Under the pieces are notes generated by a model. That model saw only the letters and a program-made list of their open reading frames with translations. It was not told the DNA's origin and did not search any database. A stretch of DNA of 36,208 bases from Candidatus Tritonobacter lacicola (GTDB taxonomy: Bacteria > Auribacterota > Tritonobacteria > Tritonobacterales > Tritonobacteraceae), in the NCBI GenBank assembly GCA_030765135.1, contig JAVCDC010000110.1, positions 1-36,208 on the forward strand, written 5' to 3'. Of the stretch, positions 15,061 through 24,388 are shown one piece after another. Positions within the stretch are counted from its first letter, which is position 1. Each line of letters begins with the position of its first letter. The position numbers and the translations under genes are program-made.

Positions 15061-16329
15061 ATGAGATACAGGATAAGAAAATTTCTTAAAGATGATTTCC
15101 TGCGCCATACCGGAATAATGGTCGCGGGGACGGGCCTGGCCAATATATTCAACCTGCTTTATCAACTGGCCGTTGTCCGCCTCCTTTCCGTTGATGATTA
15201 CGGAGTTCTGAACTCGCTTGTAGCACTGACGGTGATATTTTCACAGTTCAGCGCGACTTTCCGGCCGGCTTTGACCAGGTTCCTGGCAGAGTATTACGGG
15301 CGTGGTGAATCAGAGAGGGCCGGGCTGCTGTTAAGAAAGGCCGCCGTCCATCTGGGTTTGCTCTCGGCAATAATCCTGGTTGTGTTTGTCCTGGGCGCCG
15401 GACCTCTTGCCCGGTACCAGCAGATCGAAAGCCGCCTCTATATCTTATTGGTCGGGATACTGGTGGCCGTATCCACGATGGCGGTTATACCGGACGTCTT
15501 TCTGTGGGGCGCCCAGCGTTTTAAATACCTGGCCTGCCTCGGCGCCTCCTCGACCCTTGTGAAACTTGCGCTCGGCGTGGGATTGGTCTGGACCGGGTGG
15601 GGAGTGGTCGGGGCCCTGGCCGGTTATAACGCCTGTCCGTTATTCGTACTGATCGCGGGCATTGTTTTGATCCGTTTCACGGGAGTGGGTAGAGGAACAG
15701 GGAGTAAACAGGAACCCGGTGTTTCCATGGCGCCCGTTTACAGATATTGCATTCCCACGGCTCTGGCTCTCTTTTCATTCGCTATCCTCACGAACCTGGA
15801 CGTTTTTCTGGTGAAGCACTTTTTCCAGCCCCGTGAAGCCGGTCTTTACTCCGTGGCCCAGATCGTCGGTAAAATAATTCTCTATCTGCCGGGGGCGGTA
15901 TCGATCGTGGTATTCTCCAAGGCTGCTTCCGCCCGTGCCCGGGCGGCGGACAGCTTTCCCCTGTTGAAGAAAGGCCTGATTGCCGTCGGACTGATCAACG
16001 TGCTGGCAACCTCCGTCTGCGCCCTGGCCCCGGGAACTGTATTGAAGATGCTTACAGGCAAGACAGATCCGGAAAGCGTCCGGCTGGTTGTGTGGTTCGC
16101 CCTCGCCATGAGCCTCTACGCCCTGACCTGGCTCAATATTTTTTATAACCTGTCGGTCCACAACACCGCTTTCATCAAGTACCTGGTTATCATTGCCGCA
16201 GCGCAGGCGGCCGCGATTTATCTATATCATCCCGGCCTGATGAGCGTGCTCGGCTTCCTCAACATTTTTGCCTTTATCAGTTTTATCGTTACCCTCTACT
16301 TTTCATGGACGGATCGGAGGGATACATGA
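15061..16329 (+). CDS. Oligosaccharide flippase (Wzx/MOP superfamily)
   Basis: A 422-residue polytopic protein with about 12 hydrophobic segments. The N-terminus (GTGLANIFNLLYQLAVVRLL followed by DDYGVLNSLVAL) is typical of polysaccharide-biosynthesis flippases. A second half begins near residue 225 with TALALFSFAILTNLDVFLVKHFF, where a conserved Asp and Lys in that helix are common in the family, and continues with EAGLYSVAQIVGKI. Such proteins move undecaprenyl-linked oligosaccharides across the inner membrane. It starts 3 nt after the radical SAM gene and its stop overlaps the next glycosyltransferase start as ATGA, so the three are probably co-transcribed. The specific substrate cannot be read from sequence. 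Confidence 0.88.
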   Translation: MRYRIRKFLKDDFLRHTGIMVAGTGLANIFNLLYQLAVVRLLSVDDYGVLNSLVALTVIFSQFSATFRPALTRFLAEYYGRGESERAGLLLRKAAVHLGLLSAIILVVFVLGAGPLARYQQIESRLYILLVGILVAVSTMAVIPDVFLWGAQRFKYLACLGASSTLVKLALGVGLVWTGWGVVGALAGYNACPLFVLIAGIVLIRFTGVGRGTGSKQEPGVSMAPVYRYCIPTALALFSFAILTNLDVFLVKHFFQPREAGLYSVAQIVGKIILYLPGAVSIVVFSKAASARARAADSFPLLKKGLIAVGLINVLATSVCALAPGTVLKMLTGKTDPESVRLVVWFALAMSLYALTWLNIFYNLSVHNTAFIKYLVIIAAAQAAAIYLYHPGLMSVLGFLNIFAFISFIVTLYFSWTDRRDT

Positions 16330-17144
16330 AACAGGCGGATGTCTCCGTGATTATCACCACCCGTGACGAAGAGAAGAATATCGCCGGTTGTTTGCGCTCG
16401 ATCCGTAAGCAGACCTATCCCGGGGACAGGATCGAGATAATAGTCGTCGACAACAACTCAACGGATAAAACGAAAGAGATAGCGAAACGGTTCACACCGC
16501 TGGTATTCAACCACGGGCCGGAGCGGTCAGCCCAGAGGAACTTCGGGGCGAGGGAGGCCGGGGGTAAATACCTTCTATTCCTCGATGCGGATATGTGTCT
16601 TAACCCGGGGGTCGTCGGGGAATGCGTTCGCCTTTGCGGGAAAGATGGATATGCAGGCTTGTATATTCCGGAAAGAATAGTCGGTGAAGGATTCTGGATA
16701 AAAGTAAGAGATTTCGAAAGGAGTTTCTATGATGGTACCGTTATAGATTGTGTGAGATTTGTGACAGGGGCAATTTTTAATGAGGTTGAGGGTTTTGACG
16801 AGAACCTGACCGGCCCGGAAGACTGGGACTTTGACAAGAAAGTAAGAAATCTGGGAAGCGTTACAGTAATTAAATCAAAACTCAATCATGGCGAGGGGAC
16901 CTTCGATAGAAAAAGGTATTTTGCAAAAAAGCGGTACTATTCCAGGAACATCGATGCTTACGAGAAAAAATGGGGCAAGGATGACAGCGATATAAAAAAA
17001 CAGTTGGGCGCATATTACAGGTTCCTTGGAGTCTTTCTCGAGAGAGGAAAATATATTAAATTAGCCCTTCACCCAATACTGGCTTTAGGAATGTATTACT
17101 TGAGATTGAGGGTCGGCTTGGATTATATCCTGGGCGAGAGATGA
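16326..17144 (+). CDS. Family 2 glycosyltransferase
   Basis: This 272-residue cytoplasmic GT-A enzyme starts VSVIITTRDEEKNIAGCLRS and carries the nucleotide-sugar motifs VVDNNSTDKT and FLDADMCLNP (DxD). The acceptor-region motif is FDENLTGPEDWDFDKKV near residue 160, and the basic tail suits membrane association. I chose ATG 16326 rather than the upstream in-frame start at 16305 because it has GGAGGG just upstream and overlaps the flippase stop as ATGA. The downstream methyltransferase also overlaps by ATGA at 17141. Base composition falls markedly in its second half, from about 16.7 kb. Sugar and acceptor are unknown. Confidence 0.9.
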   Translation: MKQADVSVIITTRDEEKNIAGCLRSIRKQTYPGDRIEIIVVDNNSTDKTKEIAKRFTPLVFNHGPERSAQRNFGAREAGGKYLLFLDADMCLNPGVVGECVRLCGKDGYAGLYIPERIVGEGFWIKVRDFERSFYDGTVIDCVRFVTGAIFNEVEGFDENLTGPEDWDFDKKVRNLGSVTVIKSKLNHGEGTFDRKRYFAKKRYYSRNIDAYEKKWGKDDSDIKKQLGAYYRFLGVFLERGKYIKLALHPILALGMYYLRLRVGLDYILGER

Positions 17145-17833
17145 AGAATATCCTGGAAGAGAAACCAACGGAAGAACTGCATGGCAGAACCCTGTTTAAT
17201 TCAAGATTTATGTCTGACTCCGACGTAAGGAACAAGAAAATCCTGGATATCGGTTGTGGATTCGGCTGGTTTGAATTGAATGCCATTAAAAGGGGGGCGG
17301 CCTATATTGAGGGAATCGAATTAACCCGGGATGACCTGAAAACAGCAAAAAGATATATCAGGAATGCCGGGATATCCTTCCGGGTCGGCAATGCCATGGA
17401 ATTGCCTTATAAAGACGGTAGTTTTGATACGGTTGTTTCCTGGGAAGTATTGGAGCACCTCCCCGAAAACAGTGAAGCAATAATGTTCAGAGAGGTGCGC
17501 CGCGTCCTTAAAGAAAGAGGCGTATTTTATTTATCCGTACCTAATGACTCCTTCTTTTGTAAACTTTTTGATCCCGCATGGTGGTTGATAGGACATAGAC
17601 ATTATTCAAAGAGCACTTTGGTATCTCTGGCAAAAAACCATGATTTTAAGATTGGAAAATTAGCCTTGAAAGGAGGCTGGTGGGAGATAATCAGTCTCTG
17701 GAATTTATATATTTCGAAATGGATATTCAGAAGGAAACCGTTTCTACAAGGTTTGATAAGTAAAAAGCAGGATGATGAGTATAAGAAAAAAGGAGGCTTC
17801 ACAAATATATTTATCGAATATAAAAAGATTTAA
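17141..17833 (+). CDS. Class I SAM-dependent methyltransferase
   Basis: The 230-residue protein shows motif I KILDIGCGFGWFELNA near residue 33, motif II GIELTRDDL, the motif around NAMELPYKDGSFDTVVSWEV and LEHLPENSEA, and the post-motif LKERGVFYLSVPND. This is the Methyltransf_11 pattern seen in ubiquinone- or sugar-modifying enzymes. ATGA overlap with the preceding glycosyltransferase implies coupling, so a glycan or lipid-linked sugar is the likely acceptor. The gene is AT-rich compared with the ilv/aro genes, as are its two downstream neighbours. It ends 40 bp from the convergent GT4 gene, with no clear terminator between them. Confidence 0.88.
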   Translation: MKNILEEKPTEELHGRTLFNSRFMSDSDVRNKKILDIGCGFGWFELNAIKRGAAYIEGIELTRDDLKTAKRYIRNAGISFRVGNAMELPYKDGSFDTVVSWEVLEHLPENSEAIMFREVRRVLKERGVFYLSVPNDSFFCKLFDPAWWLIGHRHYSKSTLVSLAKNHDFKIGKLALKGGWWEIISLWNLYISKWIFRRKPFLQGLISKKQDDEYKKKGGFTNIFIEYKKI

Positions 17834-17873
17834 TCATATTTTAGGAGCTTGAAAGTAAATTCGGACATGGCTG

Positions 17874-18992
17874 TTATTGCCAGAGTTCATCGATTAAACT
17901 TAATTCCCTGTCAGCTGCTTTCTCCCAATCAAAATTTTGACTGATTTCTTCAGCCCGATTTCTTAAACGGGTGTATTCCTCGCGATCGTTTAATACCCGT
18001 AAGACTGTCCGGGCCATTAGCGCATGCTCTCCTTCGGGTACCATTATAATCCCACCATCAAAATTGACATGATAAGAAGGCAGGTCCCACGCCACTACAG
18101 GTAGTCCACAGGCCATAGCTTCTGCTATAGCTATACCGAATCCCTCCTCATGACTTGGAAATAGGAATATCCTGCCGGACTTTATTAAAGAGAAAGCCTG
18201 CTCTTTGTCCAGGTAGCCTAAGAGTAATATGTTCTTCTCGAGATGCTCCTGCTTAATACGTTCTTCCATTTTATATTTCAATTTTGTGTCTCCACTTCCG
18301 ATTATAGCCAGCCTGGCCCTTGGTGATTTTTTGCAAACAATTTTCCAAATGTCGATTAATTCTAAAAGGCCCTTTGAAGGATGAAAGCGCCCCATAAAAA
18401 TTCCTTCATAGCATTTCTTGTCGGGTTCGGCTAAGCTCTTGATGTAATCGTAACTGATGCCGGGGGGAGATACTTGCAGTTTGCTCTGATCGAATCCGCG
18501 TTGCATCAATTGTTGCTTCAGCAGAGAATTGTCAACGATGATCAGATCCGCCCACCTTTTTACGATGCACAAACTCAGCTTCTGGGCATAGTAAGGTATA
18601 ATTCGCCTGGCTGGAATTATATGGAATGTCTTCTGGATCCACTTGATATCTTTATGCAGCAGCTTGAGGAATAAAGCCGGGATAACGTCCGGAAAAAAAT
18701 CGGATGATACGTACAATGCATCTGCTTTTACAGACGGCAGGAGCGCTGAAAGGGCTTTTATCGTTCTCTTTAAATATGTCAAAACAGCATTTTCGAATTG
18801 CTGCTCTCTGGTTGTTAAGATATATTCGGCTTCGGGAATTCTTTCTTTGCACAGAATCATCCCTAGTTGAGAAGTTACGATCGTTAGGTGATAGTTATCC
18901 AATCTCCCGGCAATCTCGATAAAACACAGATCTCCACCACTCACTCCTTGAGTGTATGAATTCATCAGGGCGACTAGTCGTTTTTTTGACAT
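17874..18992 (-). CDS. Family 4 glycosyltransferase (GT-B)
   Basis: The 372-residue protein has an N-terminal acceptor domain with the glycine-rich SYTQGVSGGDLCFIEIAGRL loop, and a C-terminal donor domain starting near EGIFMGRFHPSKGLLELID. The GT4 signature is clear: LFPSHEEGFGIAIAEAMACG, with the E-x7-E pair that binds the nucleotide sugar. It lies opposite to the flanking genes and is AT-rich. It probably adds a sugar from a nucleotide donor to a lipid-linked intermediate in the cytoplasm. The ATG at 18990-18992 faces the divergent methyltransferase gene across about 100 bp that contains an inverted repeat at 19008-19028. Confidence 0.9.
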   Translation of the reverse strand: MSKKRLVALMNSYTQGVSGGDLCFIEIAGRLDNYHLTIVTSQLGMILCKERIPEAEYILTTREQQFENAVLTYLKRTIKALSALLPSVKADALYVSSDFFPDVIPALFLKLLHKDIKWIQKTFHIIPARRIIPYYAQKLSLCIVKRWADLIIVDNSLLKQQLMQRGFDQSKLQVSPPGISYDYIKSLAEPDKKCYEGIFMGRFHPSKGLLELIDIWKIVCKKSPRARLAIIGSGDTKLKYKMEERIKQEHLEKNILLLGYLDKEQAFSLIKSGRIFLFPSHEEGFGIAIAEAMACGLPVVAWDLPSYHVNFDGGIIMVPEGEHALMARTVLRVLNDREEYTRLRNRAEEISQNFDWEKAADRELSLIDELWQ

Positions 18993-19007
18993 CTCAACAC
19001 GAATTGT

Positions 19008-19028
19008 TGATAAAATCCGCCTTTATCA
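19008..19028. promoter_or_regulatory. Inverted repeat in a divergent promoter region
   Basis: TGATAAA at 19008-19014 and TTTATCA at 19022-19028 form a perfect 7-bp inverted repeat with a 7-bp GC-rich centre. It lies between two divergent genes (starts at 18992 and 19095), where an operator or overlapping promoters would be expected. No T-tract supports a terminator. Function is inferred only from position. Confidence 0.35.
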
Positions 19029-19094
19029 GCCATGTCGATGCTGCAATTCGGGTAAAACTAAACGCATAACGATATTATTTTACCATAACACGGT

Positions 19095-19808
19095 ATGAAG
19101 AAAACGATATCCGCTTTAAAATCCGTATTGAAACAAGAAGGCCTGTTTAAATTCATCTTCGTTGTTTGTGCCCGTCTTTCAGGGTTTTTCTATTTTAAGT
19201 ACATTAAAGATGGCTATTTTGAAATGGGTAATGAGAAATACAAATATTTTTATCACTTATACAATGCCACTTTCAGAAAAGAAAGGGCTGTGGAAATTGC
19301 GATTGCTAAAATATTTTTGGAAAATTTCAAAGGGAAGGAAATATTAGAAGTAGGGAATGTCTTGAACTATTATACAAAATATCCTCACGATGTGATTGAC
19401 AAGTATGAAAAAGGCGATGGCGTTATTAATGAAGGTATTGTTGGTTATGATCCAGGCAAAAAATACGACTTGATCATCAGCATTTCAACCCTGGAGCATA
19501 TTGGTTGGGATGAAAGGCCCGTGGAGCATAACAAAGTTTTAAAGGCGTTAAAAAGCATGGAAAATTTATTAAATCCCGGTGGAGAAATGTTAGTTACCGT
19601 TCCGTTGGGATACAATTCGGACATAGATAATTTAATAAACGAAAAGAAACTTAACTTCACGAAAAGTTATTTCCTCAAGAAGATTTCCAAAGACAATAAA
19701 TGGCAGGAAGTAGCTTATGAAAAGGTCAAGGACCCAAAATACGATTTCAAATTTTCGAGAGCTAATGAAATATTTATAGGGATATTCAAAAATAATCCAA
19801 TTAAATGA
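19095..19808 (+). CDS. Probable SAM-dependent methyltransferase
   Basis: The 237-residue protein has a degenerate motif I, GKEILEVGNVLNYY, near residue 80, an INEGIVGYDPGKKYDLIISI segment and STLEHIGWDERP near 132, followed by LLNPGGEMLVTVPLGYN. This combination occurs in class I methyltransferase-like proteins of glycan clusters. The glycine-rich loop is weaker than usual (EVGN for ExGxGxG), so cofactor binding is likely but not certain. It is strongly AT-rich, unlike the genes downstream. The stop overlaps the DUF2079 gene start as ATGA at 19805-19808, although the composition of the two genes differs sharply. Confidence 0.72.
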   Translation: MKKTISALKSVLKQEGLFKFIFVVCARLSGFFYFKYIKDGYFEMGNEKYKYFYHLYNATFRKERAVEIAIAKIFLENFKGKEILEVGNVLNYYTKYPHDVIDKYEKGDGVINEGIVGYDPGKKYDLIISISTLEHIGWDERPVEHNKVLKALKSMENLLNPGGEMLVTVPLGYNSDIDNLINEKKLNFTKSYFLKKISKDNKWQEVAYEKVKDPKYDFKFSRANEIFIGIFKNNPIK

Positions 19809-21742
19809 ACAGGGATCACATATTCTGCTTGCTGCTGGTTATCTTCATTGTCGCCTTTACCATTCTATTTTCGGCTGTTGCCTATGTAAAATATCAATCC
19901 TTCTCCTTCCATGACATCGACCTCGCGCTGTTGAATCAGGCAACGTGGAATACCGCGAGGGGAAATCTGGTCAGTCATTCTCCGGGCGAAGCGACTATCT
20001 TTAATGGCGGTCACGTATTTTTAGTCTTGTTTATAATAGTGCCTCTTTACGCGTTTTTCAGCAGCCCCATGACTCTTCTTTTTCTTCAGTCGATGGCCCT
20101 GGCTCTGGGTGCCTGGCCGGTCTATCTCATGGCGAGAGATCTGCTGAAGCCTTCCGGAGGCCTTATTTTCGCATTCTGCTACCTGATCTATCCTGCCCTT
20201 AATTACGTGAGTTTGTTCGAGTTTCATCCTGTCGCCTTCTCCACACCGCTGCTTCTGTTCATGTTTCTCTTTTACATCAGGAGGAAGTGGGGGTTGTTTC
20301 TTCTTTTCATGGTTTTGTCCCTGTCCTGCCGGGAGGACGTCGCAATACCCGTTATTGCGGTGGGAATTTTTTGCTTGATACAGGCATGCTGCAAACCGCG
20401 GGGCCTGCGGGCGGTGCAATTGAAATGGGGACTGGTTCCTTTGCTTTCCGGCATAATCTGGTTTATCGTCTGCATAAAATTTATTCAGCCCCGTTTCAGC
20501 TTGCCCCAAATAATGACCGCCACCGGCGGCTCCGTGATGCTTGGTTTCTATAGCTGGCTGGGGAACTCTCCCGGAGAGATCTGTCATACTCTTGTATTTC
20601 ATCCGGGCAAGGTGCTGCGGGGAGTTTTAATTGCACCCAAGCTCGTATATTTTAAGGATTTATTCCTGCCGCTGGCCTTCGTCTCCATTTTTTCTCCTTC
20701 CGGATTGCTCATGGCTTTGATCTCCCTTTCCGAGGGCCTGCTCTCCCAGCGCTTCACGCATTATTCGATCCGTTACCAGTACACCTCGATCATCACTCCT
20801 TTCGTGTTTATATCCGCCGTCTACGGCGTCAGAAACATTCTTCGATGGAAGCCGATGGAAGGGAAGGAGAAGTATATCTTCGCTGTCATTCTGCTTTTCT
20901 CCATTCTCTCTGCCATGACTCTCGGACCCCTGCTCAAGCTGCCGGAGGGGTTGAAGCTGTGGAGGGTTACGTATGAGGATAAAATAAGGGCGAGGCTGGT
21001 GGATGGAATCCCCCCGCGGGCGCCGGTGATAGCGACCTTTGAATTCACCCCGAAGCTATCCATGCGTCCCCGGCTGTTCTATTTCTATCACGTGTACGCG
21101 GTATCGCGGCATCCTGATTTCGGTGTGAATGTCTCCGCCGCGCAGGAGGCGTCGCGCTACGCCTTGATAGATTTCAACGACCCTCTCACCTTCTATGATT
21201 TCTACACACCGGGGGGGGACAGGGATGTTTATGCTTTTTTATCCGGGGGCGGCTGGGAGCTGGTTGAGACAATAAATTCCATGGCCCTTTTCAAGAAAGG
21301 CCGTGAAGCTGAATTGGGTTTGATCGGCAAGGGTGATTCCGGGAAGATAGAGCATCCTCTGAATGTTACGCTTCTGCCACAACTGAAATTATCCGGGTAT
21401 TCGCTCATTCCGGCGGAGGTGCTTGGAGCAAAAGTTGTTGAGATGGCTGTGTATTTCCGGTGCCTGGACAGGATACCTGCGGATTTCTTGCCCGGCGCCC
21501 GTTTCACAAGCCGTAAGGACCCGGCTTTTTCCTTTAAGCAGGAATTCTTCGCGCCGTACAGGATATATCCCTCTTCCCGCTGGCGGCCGGGTGAGACGGT
21601 GAAGCAGAAGTGCAACATCTTGATTCCGGAAGGTGCCCCTTCCGGCGCGTACGATCTGACACTGGCTCTCCTGGCTCAAAAGGGAACGGGATTTGAAGGA
21701 AGCGTCATATATAGAGCTGCCGGCGCCCTCTTTCTTCCTTAG
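19805..21742 (+). CDS. DUF2079 family polytopic membrane protein (GT-C-like)
   Basis: A 645-residue inner-membrane protein with about 10-12 hydrophobic segments in the first 375 residues and a soluble C-terminal domain of about 250 residues. DUF2079 hallmarks are FHDIDLALLNQATWNTARG (36-54), with its D-x-D in the first external loop, the FEFHPVAFSTPLL segment and SCREDVAIP. The D-x-D after the first transmembrane helix is the GT-C arrangement, suggesting sugar transfer from a polyprenyl-phosphate donor on the periplasmic side. The activity of the family is not established as far as I know. The C-terminal half (from about 490) looks like a beta-rich domain. It begins the plus-strand set of membrane glycosyltransferase-like genes. 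Confidence 0.8.
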   Translation: MNRDHIFCLLLVIFIVAFTILFSAVAYVKYQSFSFHDIDLALLNQATWNTARGNLVSHSPGEATIFNGGHVFLVLFIIVPLYAFFSSPMTLLFLQSMALALGAWPVYLMARDLLKPSGGLIFAFCYLIYPALNYVSLFEFHPVAFSTPLLLFMFLFYIRRKWGLFLLFMVLSLSCREDVAIPVIAVGIFCLIQACCKPRGLRAVQLKWGLVPLLSGIIWFIVCIKFIQPRFSLPQIMTATGGSVMLGFYSWLGNSPGEICHTLVFHPGKVLRGVLIAPKLVYFKDLFLPLAFVSIFSPSGLLMALISLSEGLLSQRFTHYSIRYQYTSIITPFVFISAVYGVRNILRWKPMEGKEKYIFAVILLFSILSAMTLGPLLKLPEGLKLWRVTYEDKIRARLVDGIPPRAPVIATFEFTPKLSMRPRLFYFYHVYAVSRHPDFGVNVSAAQEASRYALIDFNDPLTFYDFYTPGGDRDVYAFLSGGGWELVETINSMALFKKGREAELGLIGKGDSGKIEHPLNVTLLPQLKLSGYSLIPAEVLGAKVVEMAVYFRCLDRIPADFLPGARFTSRKDPAFSFKQEFFAPYRIYPSSRWRPGETVKQKCNILIPEGAPSGAYDLTLALLAQKGTGFEGSVIYRAAGALFLP

Positions 21743-21755
21743 ACGCTAAAAGGCA

Positions 21756-22985
21756 ATGAGGACGAAAAAACGTGTGATCGATCGCCGCCTACCGGCTGCC
21801 GGACACACCTGTGTTGGCGCGCCGCCGTGCTTTATCAATTCAGTCGTCTCCAGGATCTTGCCGGTCGCTTTTCTGCTCTTTTCTACTTTGTGGACATCGC
21901 CGCCGGAGGCAGCGCCGGCGACCTCCTGGAACTTTGAAAGACCGGGGCAGTTCGGGGGGTGGGAAGGTGAGGGTATAGAGGCGAGCATGATCCGGGGCGG
22001 AACATTCCGGGTTTTTGGGGTGGAAGAGTTAAAACTGGTGTCCCCGCGGGGTTTGAGCATACCGGTTGAGGAAAATCCATACCTGAGAATACGTCTTCGG
22101 TGTCTGTCGCCGCGTTACATGCGGGTTTTCTGGCAAGGCAGTGAAGGAAAACCGATACTGTCCCCCCGTGTGATTCAAACCCCTTTCGATAAAAAACATT
22201 TTCATACGTACTGGATTCCTTTGGCCAAGCCGCCGGAGCAAAAAGGAAAGGTTGAGCGGGTTGGCTTGTTCTTTGGAGGAAGGCCTGGTTGGGTGGAAAT
22301 AGATTCACTGGCTGTCTGTCCGTTTTCGCTGAAGGAGTATATGCGGGACCAGTGGCAGGAATTTTGCCTGCCAAGGCCCTTAAACCCGGCGACAATAAAC
22401 TTTTTGCAAAGCCCCTGGCTTTTCAATAAGCCTTTCGCAAGCTGGTTAAATATAATAGCTGCCCTGATCATTATCCTCGGGGCGATTTTTTATTTTACAG
22501 CGGGGGATAAGAAAAAAATAAAAATTGTATCCAGTATCGGGTTTACCATGCTCGTGCTCTGGATTATCTATGATATTCGTGAGACGTACAGCCAGTATCA
22601 AATGGTGGAGGAGGTTTACCGGTCGTATGTGAGGCCGCCCCCCGGGGAAAAGACCTTTCCGGCTTTGGGTGATTTTTACGGTTTTATCGATCTGTGCCGG
22701 GAGAAGATTCCACAGGACAGCCAGTATCATTTTTACCCGTACCCGGACTGGCCTTACGATTGCCGCATCCATTACTTCCTCTATCCGCGGCGCATCACGT
22801 CGGCCACGTGGGTGAATGTCATCGAGGGAGATGATATTCCCTACCACGTTGTCTACAGGAACCCGGGAGTGCGGCACGACGCCGCGAGCGGGCGCCTGCG
22901 GCGCGGTGACTCCTATATATCGCGCCCGGGCCGGATCGTGGGTCTTTTCGACGAGGACTCCTTCATCTTCCTGGAGGACCGATGA
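21756..22985 (+). CDS. Unknown signal-peptide protein with jelly-roll-like and transmembrane regions
   Basis: I do not recognise the full-length family. The 409-residue protein has a long N-terminal extension, then a hydrophobic stretch at about 33-46 ending before EAAPA, like a signal peptide or anchor. Residues about 55-190 (WNFERPGQFGGWEGEG to GRPGWVEIDSLAV) look like a beta-sandwich resembling carbohydrate-binding modules. Two hydrophobic helices follow at about 230-250 and 255-275. The C-terminal soluble region (about 285-409) has conserved-looking PYPDWPYDCRIHYFLYPRR, a pattern I associate with proteins next to GT-C enzymes. The start is uncertain because AAAGG lies only 2-3 nt before ATG. 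It overlaps the next gene as ATGA, implying that they work together. Confidence 0.65.
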   Translation: MRTKKRVIDRRLPAAGHTCVGAPPCFINSVVSRILPVAFLLFSTLWTSPPEAAPATSWNFERPGQFGGWEGEGIEASMIRGGTFRVFGVEELKLVSPRGLSIPVEENPYLRIRLRCLSPRYMRVFWQGSEGKPILSPRVIQTPFDKKHFHTYWIPLAKPPEQKGKVERVGLFFGGRPGWVEIDSLAVCPFSLKEYMRDQWQEFCLPRPLNPATINFLQSPWLFNKPFASWLNIIAALIIILGAIFYFTAGDKKKIKIVSSIGFTMLVLWIIYDIRETYSQYQMVEEVYRSYVRPPPGEKTFPALGDFYGFIDLCREKIPQDSQYHFYPYPDWPYDCRIHYFLYPRRITSATWVNVIEGDDIPYHVVYRNPGVRHDAASGRLRRGDSYISRPGRIVGLFDEDSFIFLEDR

Positions 22986-24388
22986 CGCCTCTCACTCTCC
23001 TGAAGATCCTCGCGGCGTACCTCGTGCCCACCTTGATGGGCCTGGTGCTCCTGAGCTGGCTGGAGAGGGGCCGACAGAAGCTGGGCGGCCTGGAAAAAGC
23101 GGCCCTGGCTTTCGCCCTGGGTATCGGGATCGTGAGCTTCTACCTGTTTTACGTGGGGCTGCTGGGGATCCGCTTCAGCTTTCCGGTCGTGACGGCCGTT
23201 TTCTGGCCCTTTCTCATCGGGGGAGTCTATATGGCGGTAAGGGGCGGCTCCGGCCGCATCCTCCGTTTTTCCCGCCCCCGAATTCTCTCCCGGAAGGGCG
23301 CCCCGTCCGTTGTCCTTGTTGTTGTCCTTGCCGCGCTCCTCCTCTGGAAATTCTCCTGCGCCTGCTTCATCGCGCTCAGCGTCCCGACGTATTTCGATGA
23401 CAGCGTCTCCTTCTGGAACCACAAGGCCAAGGTCTACTACGAGCAGAGGGGCATCGTCAGGGAGGCGGAACACCCGGATTTCTTCGGAGGGCCTCACCCG
23501 TACTATCCCAACGGAATCCCCCTCTTCAAGTGCTGGGTGGCGGTGTGGGCGGGTGAGTGGCGCGAGCAGCCGGTCAACCTCGTTAACCCCGTGTTCTGGC
23601 TGTGCCTGGGTGCACTCTTCTATTCCGGCCTCAGGAGACACGCGTCCGCCCTCGTCTCGTTCGCGGCCGCGTATATGCTCTTGAGCGTTCCCCTTCTCGC
23701 CTTCCATGCCGGCTTCGCGTATATGGACCTTGCCGTGGGCTTCTATTTTCTGGGAGGTGTCGTCTACCTCTATCGCTGGATAGGGGAGGGGGACCGGTTC
23801 TCTTTAATAATCTCGGCCCTTCTGCTGGGAGTGGGGCTTTCGGTCAAGGAGGAGATGGTGCCCCTCTTCTGGGCGTCTGCCGTGCCGGTAATGGTACTCC
23901 GTTTATTCACCTCGAAATTAAAACCGGGGCGGCTGATCGGAACAGCGGCGCTCTTCCTCTGCCTTGCCGTCGGCCCCAATCTCCCCTGGTTCATCGCGAA
24001 GGTTTACTACGGCCTGCAGTTCAGCCTGGGGCCCGAGTACATCCGCTTCCAGTTCCATCCCGGGTTCATCGGGCCGCTCGCCTACTCCTTCTTCGACTCC
24101 GGCAACTACAATATCGCATGGACGCTCTTCTTCGCCGCCCTGCTCGCCTCTCTCCGCCTTGCGGCCGGAAGGCCCCTGAAATACCTGCTAATGATAATTC
24201 TCCTGGCTCTGGCCGTGACGCTGGGGGCCTTCATTTTCACGCCCCTCTTCGCGTTCCTCGCGAACGGGATGACATTCAATCGTTCCATGCTGGCGATACT
24301 GCCCGCGCTTCTCTTCTACTCGGTCCTGGCGTACAGCGGCCTGGCGGGTGAAGCCGCGCGCGCGGATGCCGGAGGGCGGGAAAGATGA
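22982..24388 (+). CDS. Polytopic membrane protein, probable GT-C glycosyltransferase
   Basis: The 468-residue protein has about 12 hydrophobic segments. Two or three helices precede a loop with TYFDDSVSFWNHKAKVYYEQ, in which D139 and D140 resemble the acidic pair of GT-C enzymes; HPYYPNGIPLFKCWVAVW and SVKEEMVPLF follow. The architecture fits a PMT/ArnT-like or oligosaccharide-transferase role, but I see no exact family signature. ATGA overlaps at both ends (22982-22985 and 24385-24388) tie it to the unknown protein upstream and the GT39-like protein downstream. A Wzy-like polymerase is an alternative, since those also have many helices and little conserved sequence. Confidence 0.62.
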   Translation: MTPLTLLKILAAYLVPTLMGLVLLSWLERGRQKLGGLEKAALAFALGIGIVSFYLFYVGLLGIRFSFPVVTAVFWPFLIGGVYMAVRGGSGRILRFSRPRILSRKGAPSVVLVVVLAALLLWKFSCACFIALSVPTYFDDSVSFWNHKAKVYYEQRGIVREAEHPDFFGGPHPYYPNGIPLFKCWVAVWAGEWREQPVNLVNPVFWLCLGALFYSGLRRHASALVSFAAAYMLLSVPLLAFHAGFAYMDLAVGFYFLGGVVYLYRWIGEGDRFSLIISALLLGVGLSVKEEMVPLFWASAVPVMVLRLFTSKLKPGRLIGTAALFLCLAVGPNLPWFIAKVYYGLQFSLGPEYIRFQFHPGFIGPLAYSFFDSGNYNIAWTLFFAALLASLRLAAGRPLKYLLMIILLALAVTLGAFIFTPLFAFLANGMTFNRSMLAILPALLFYSVLAYSGLAGEAARADAGGRER

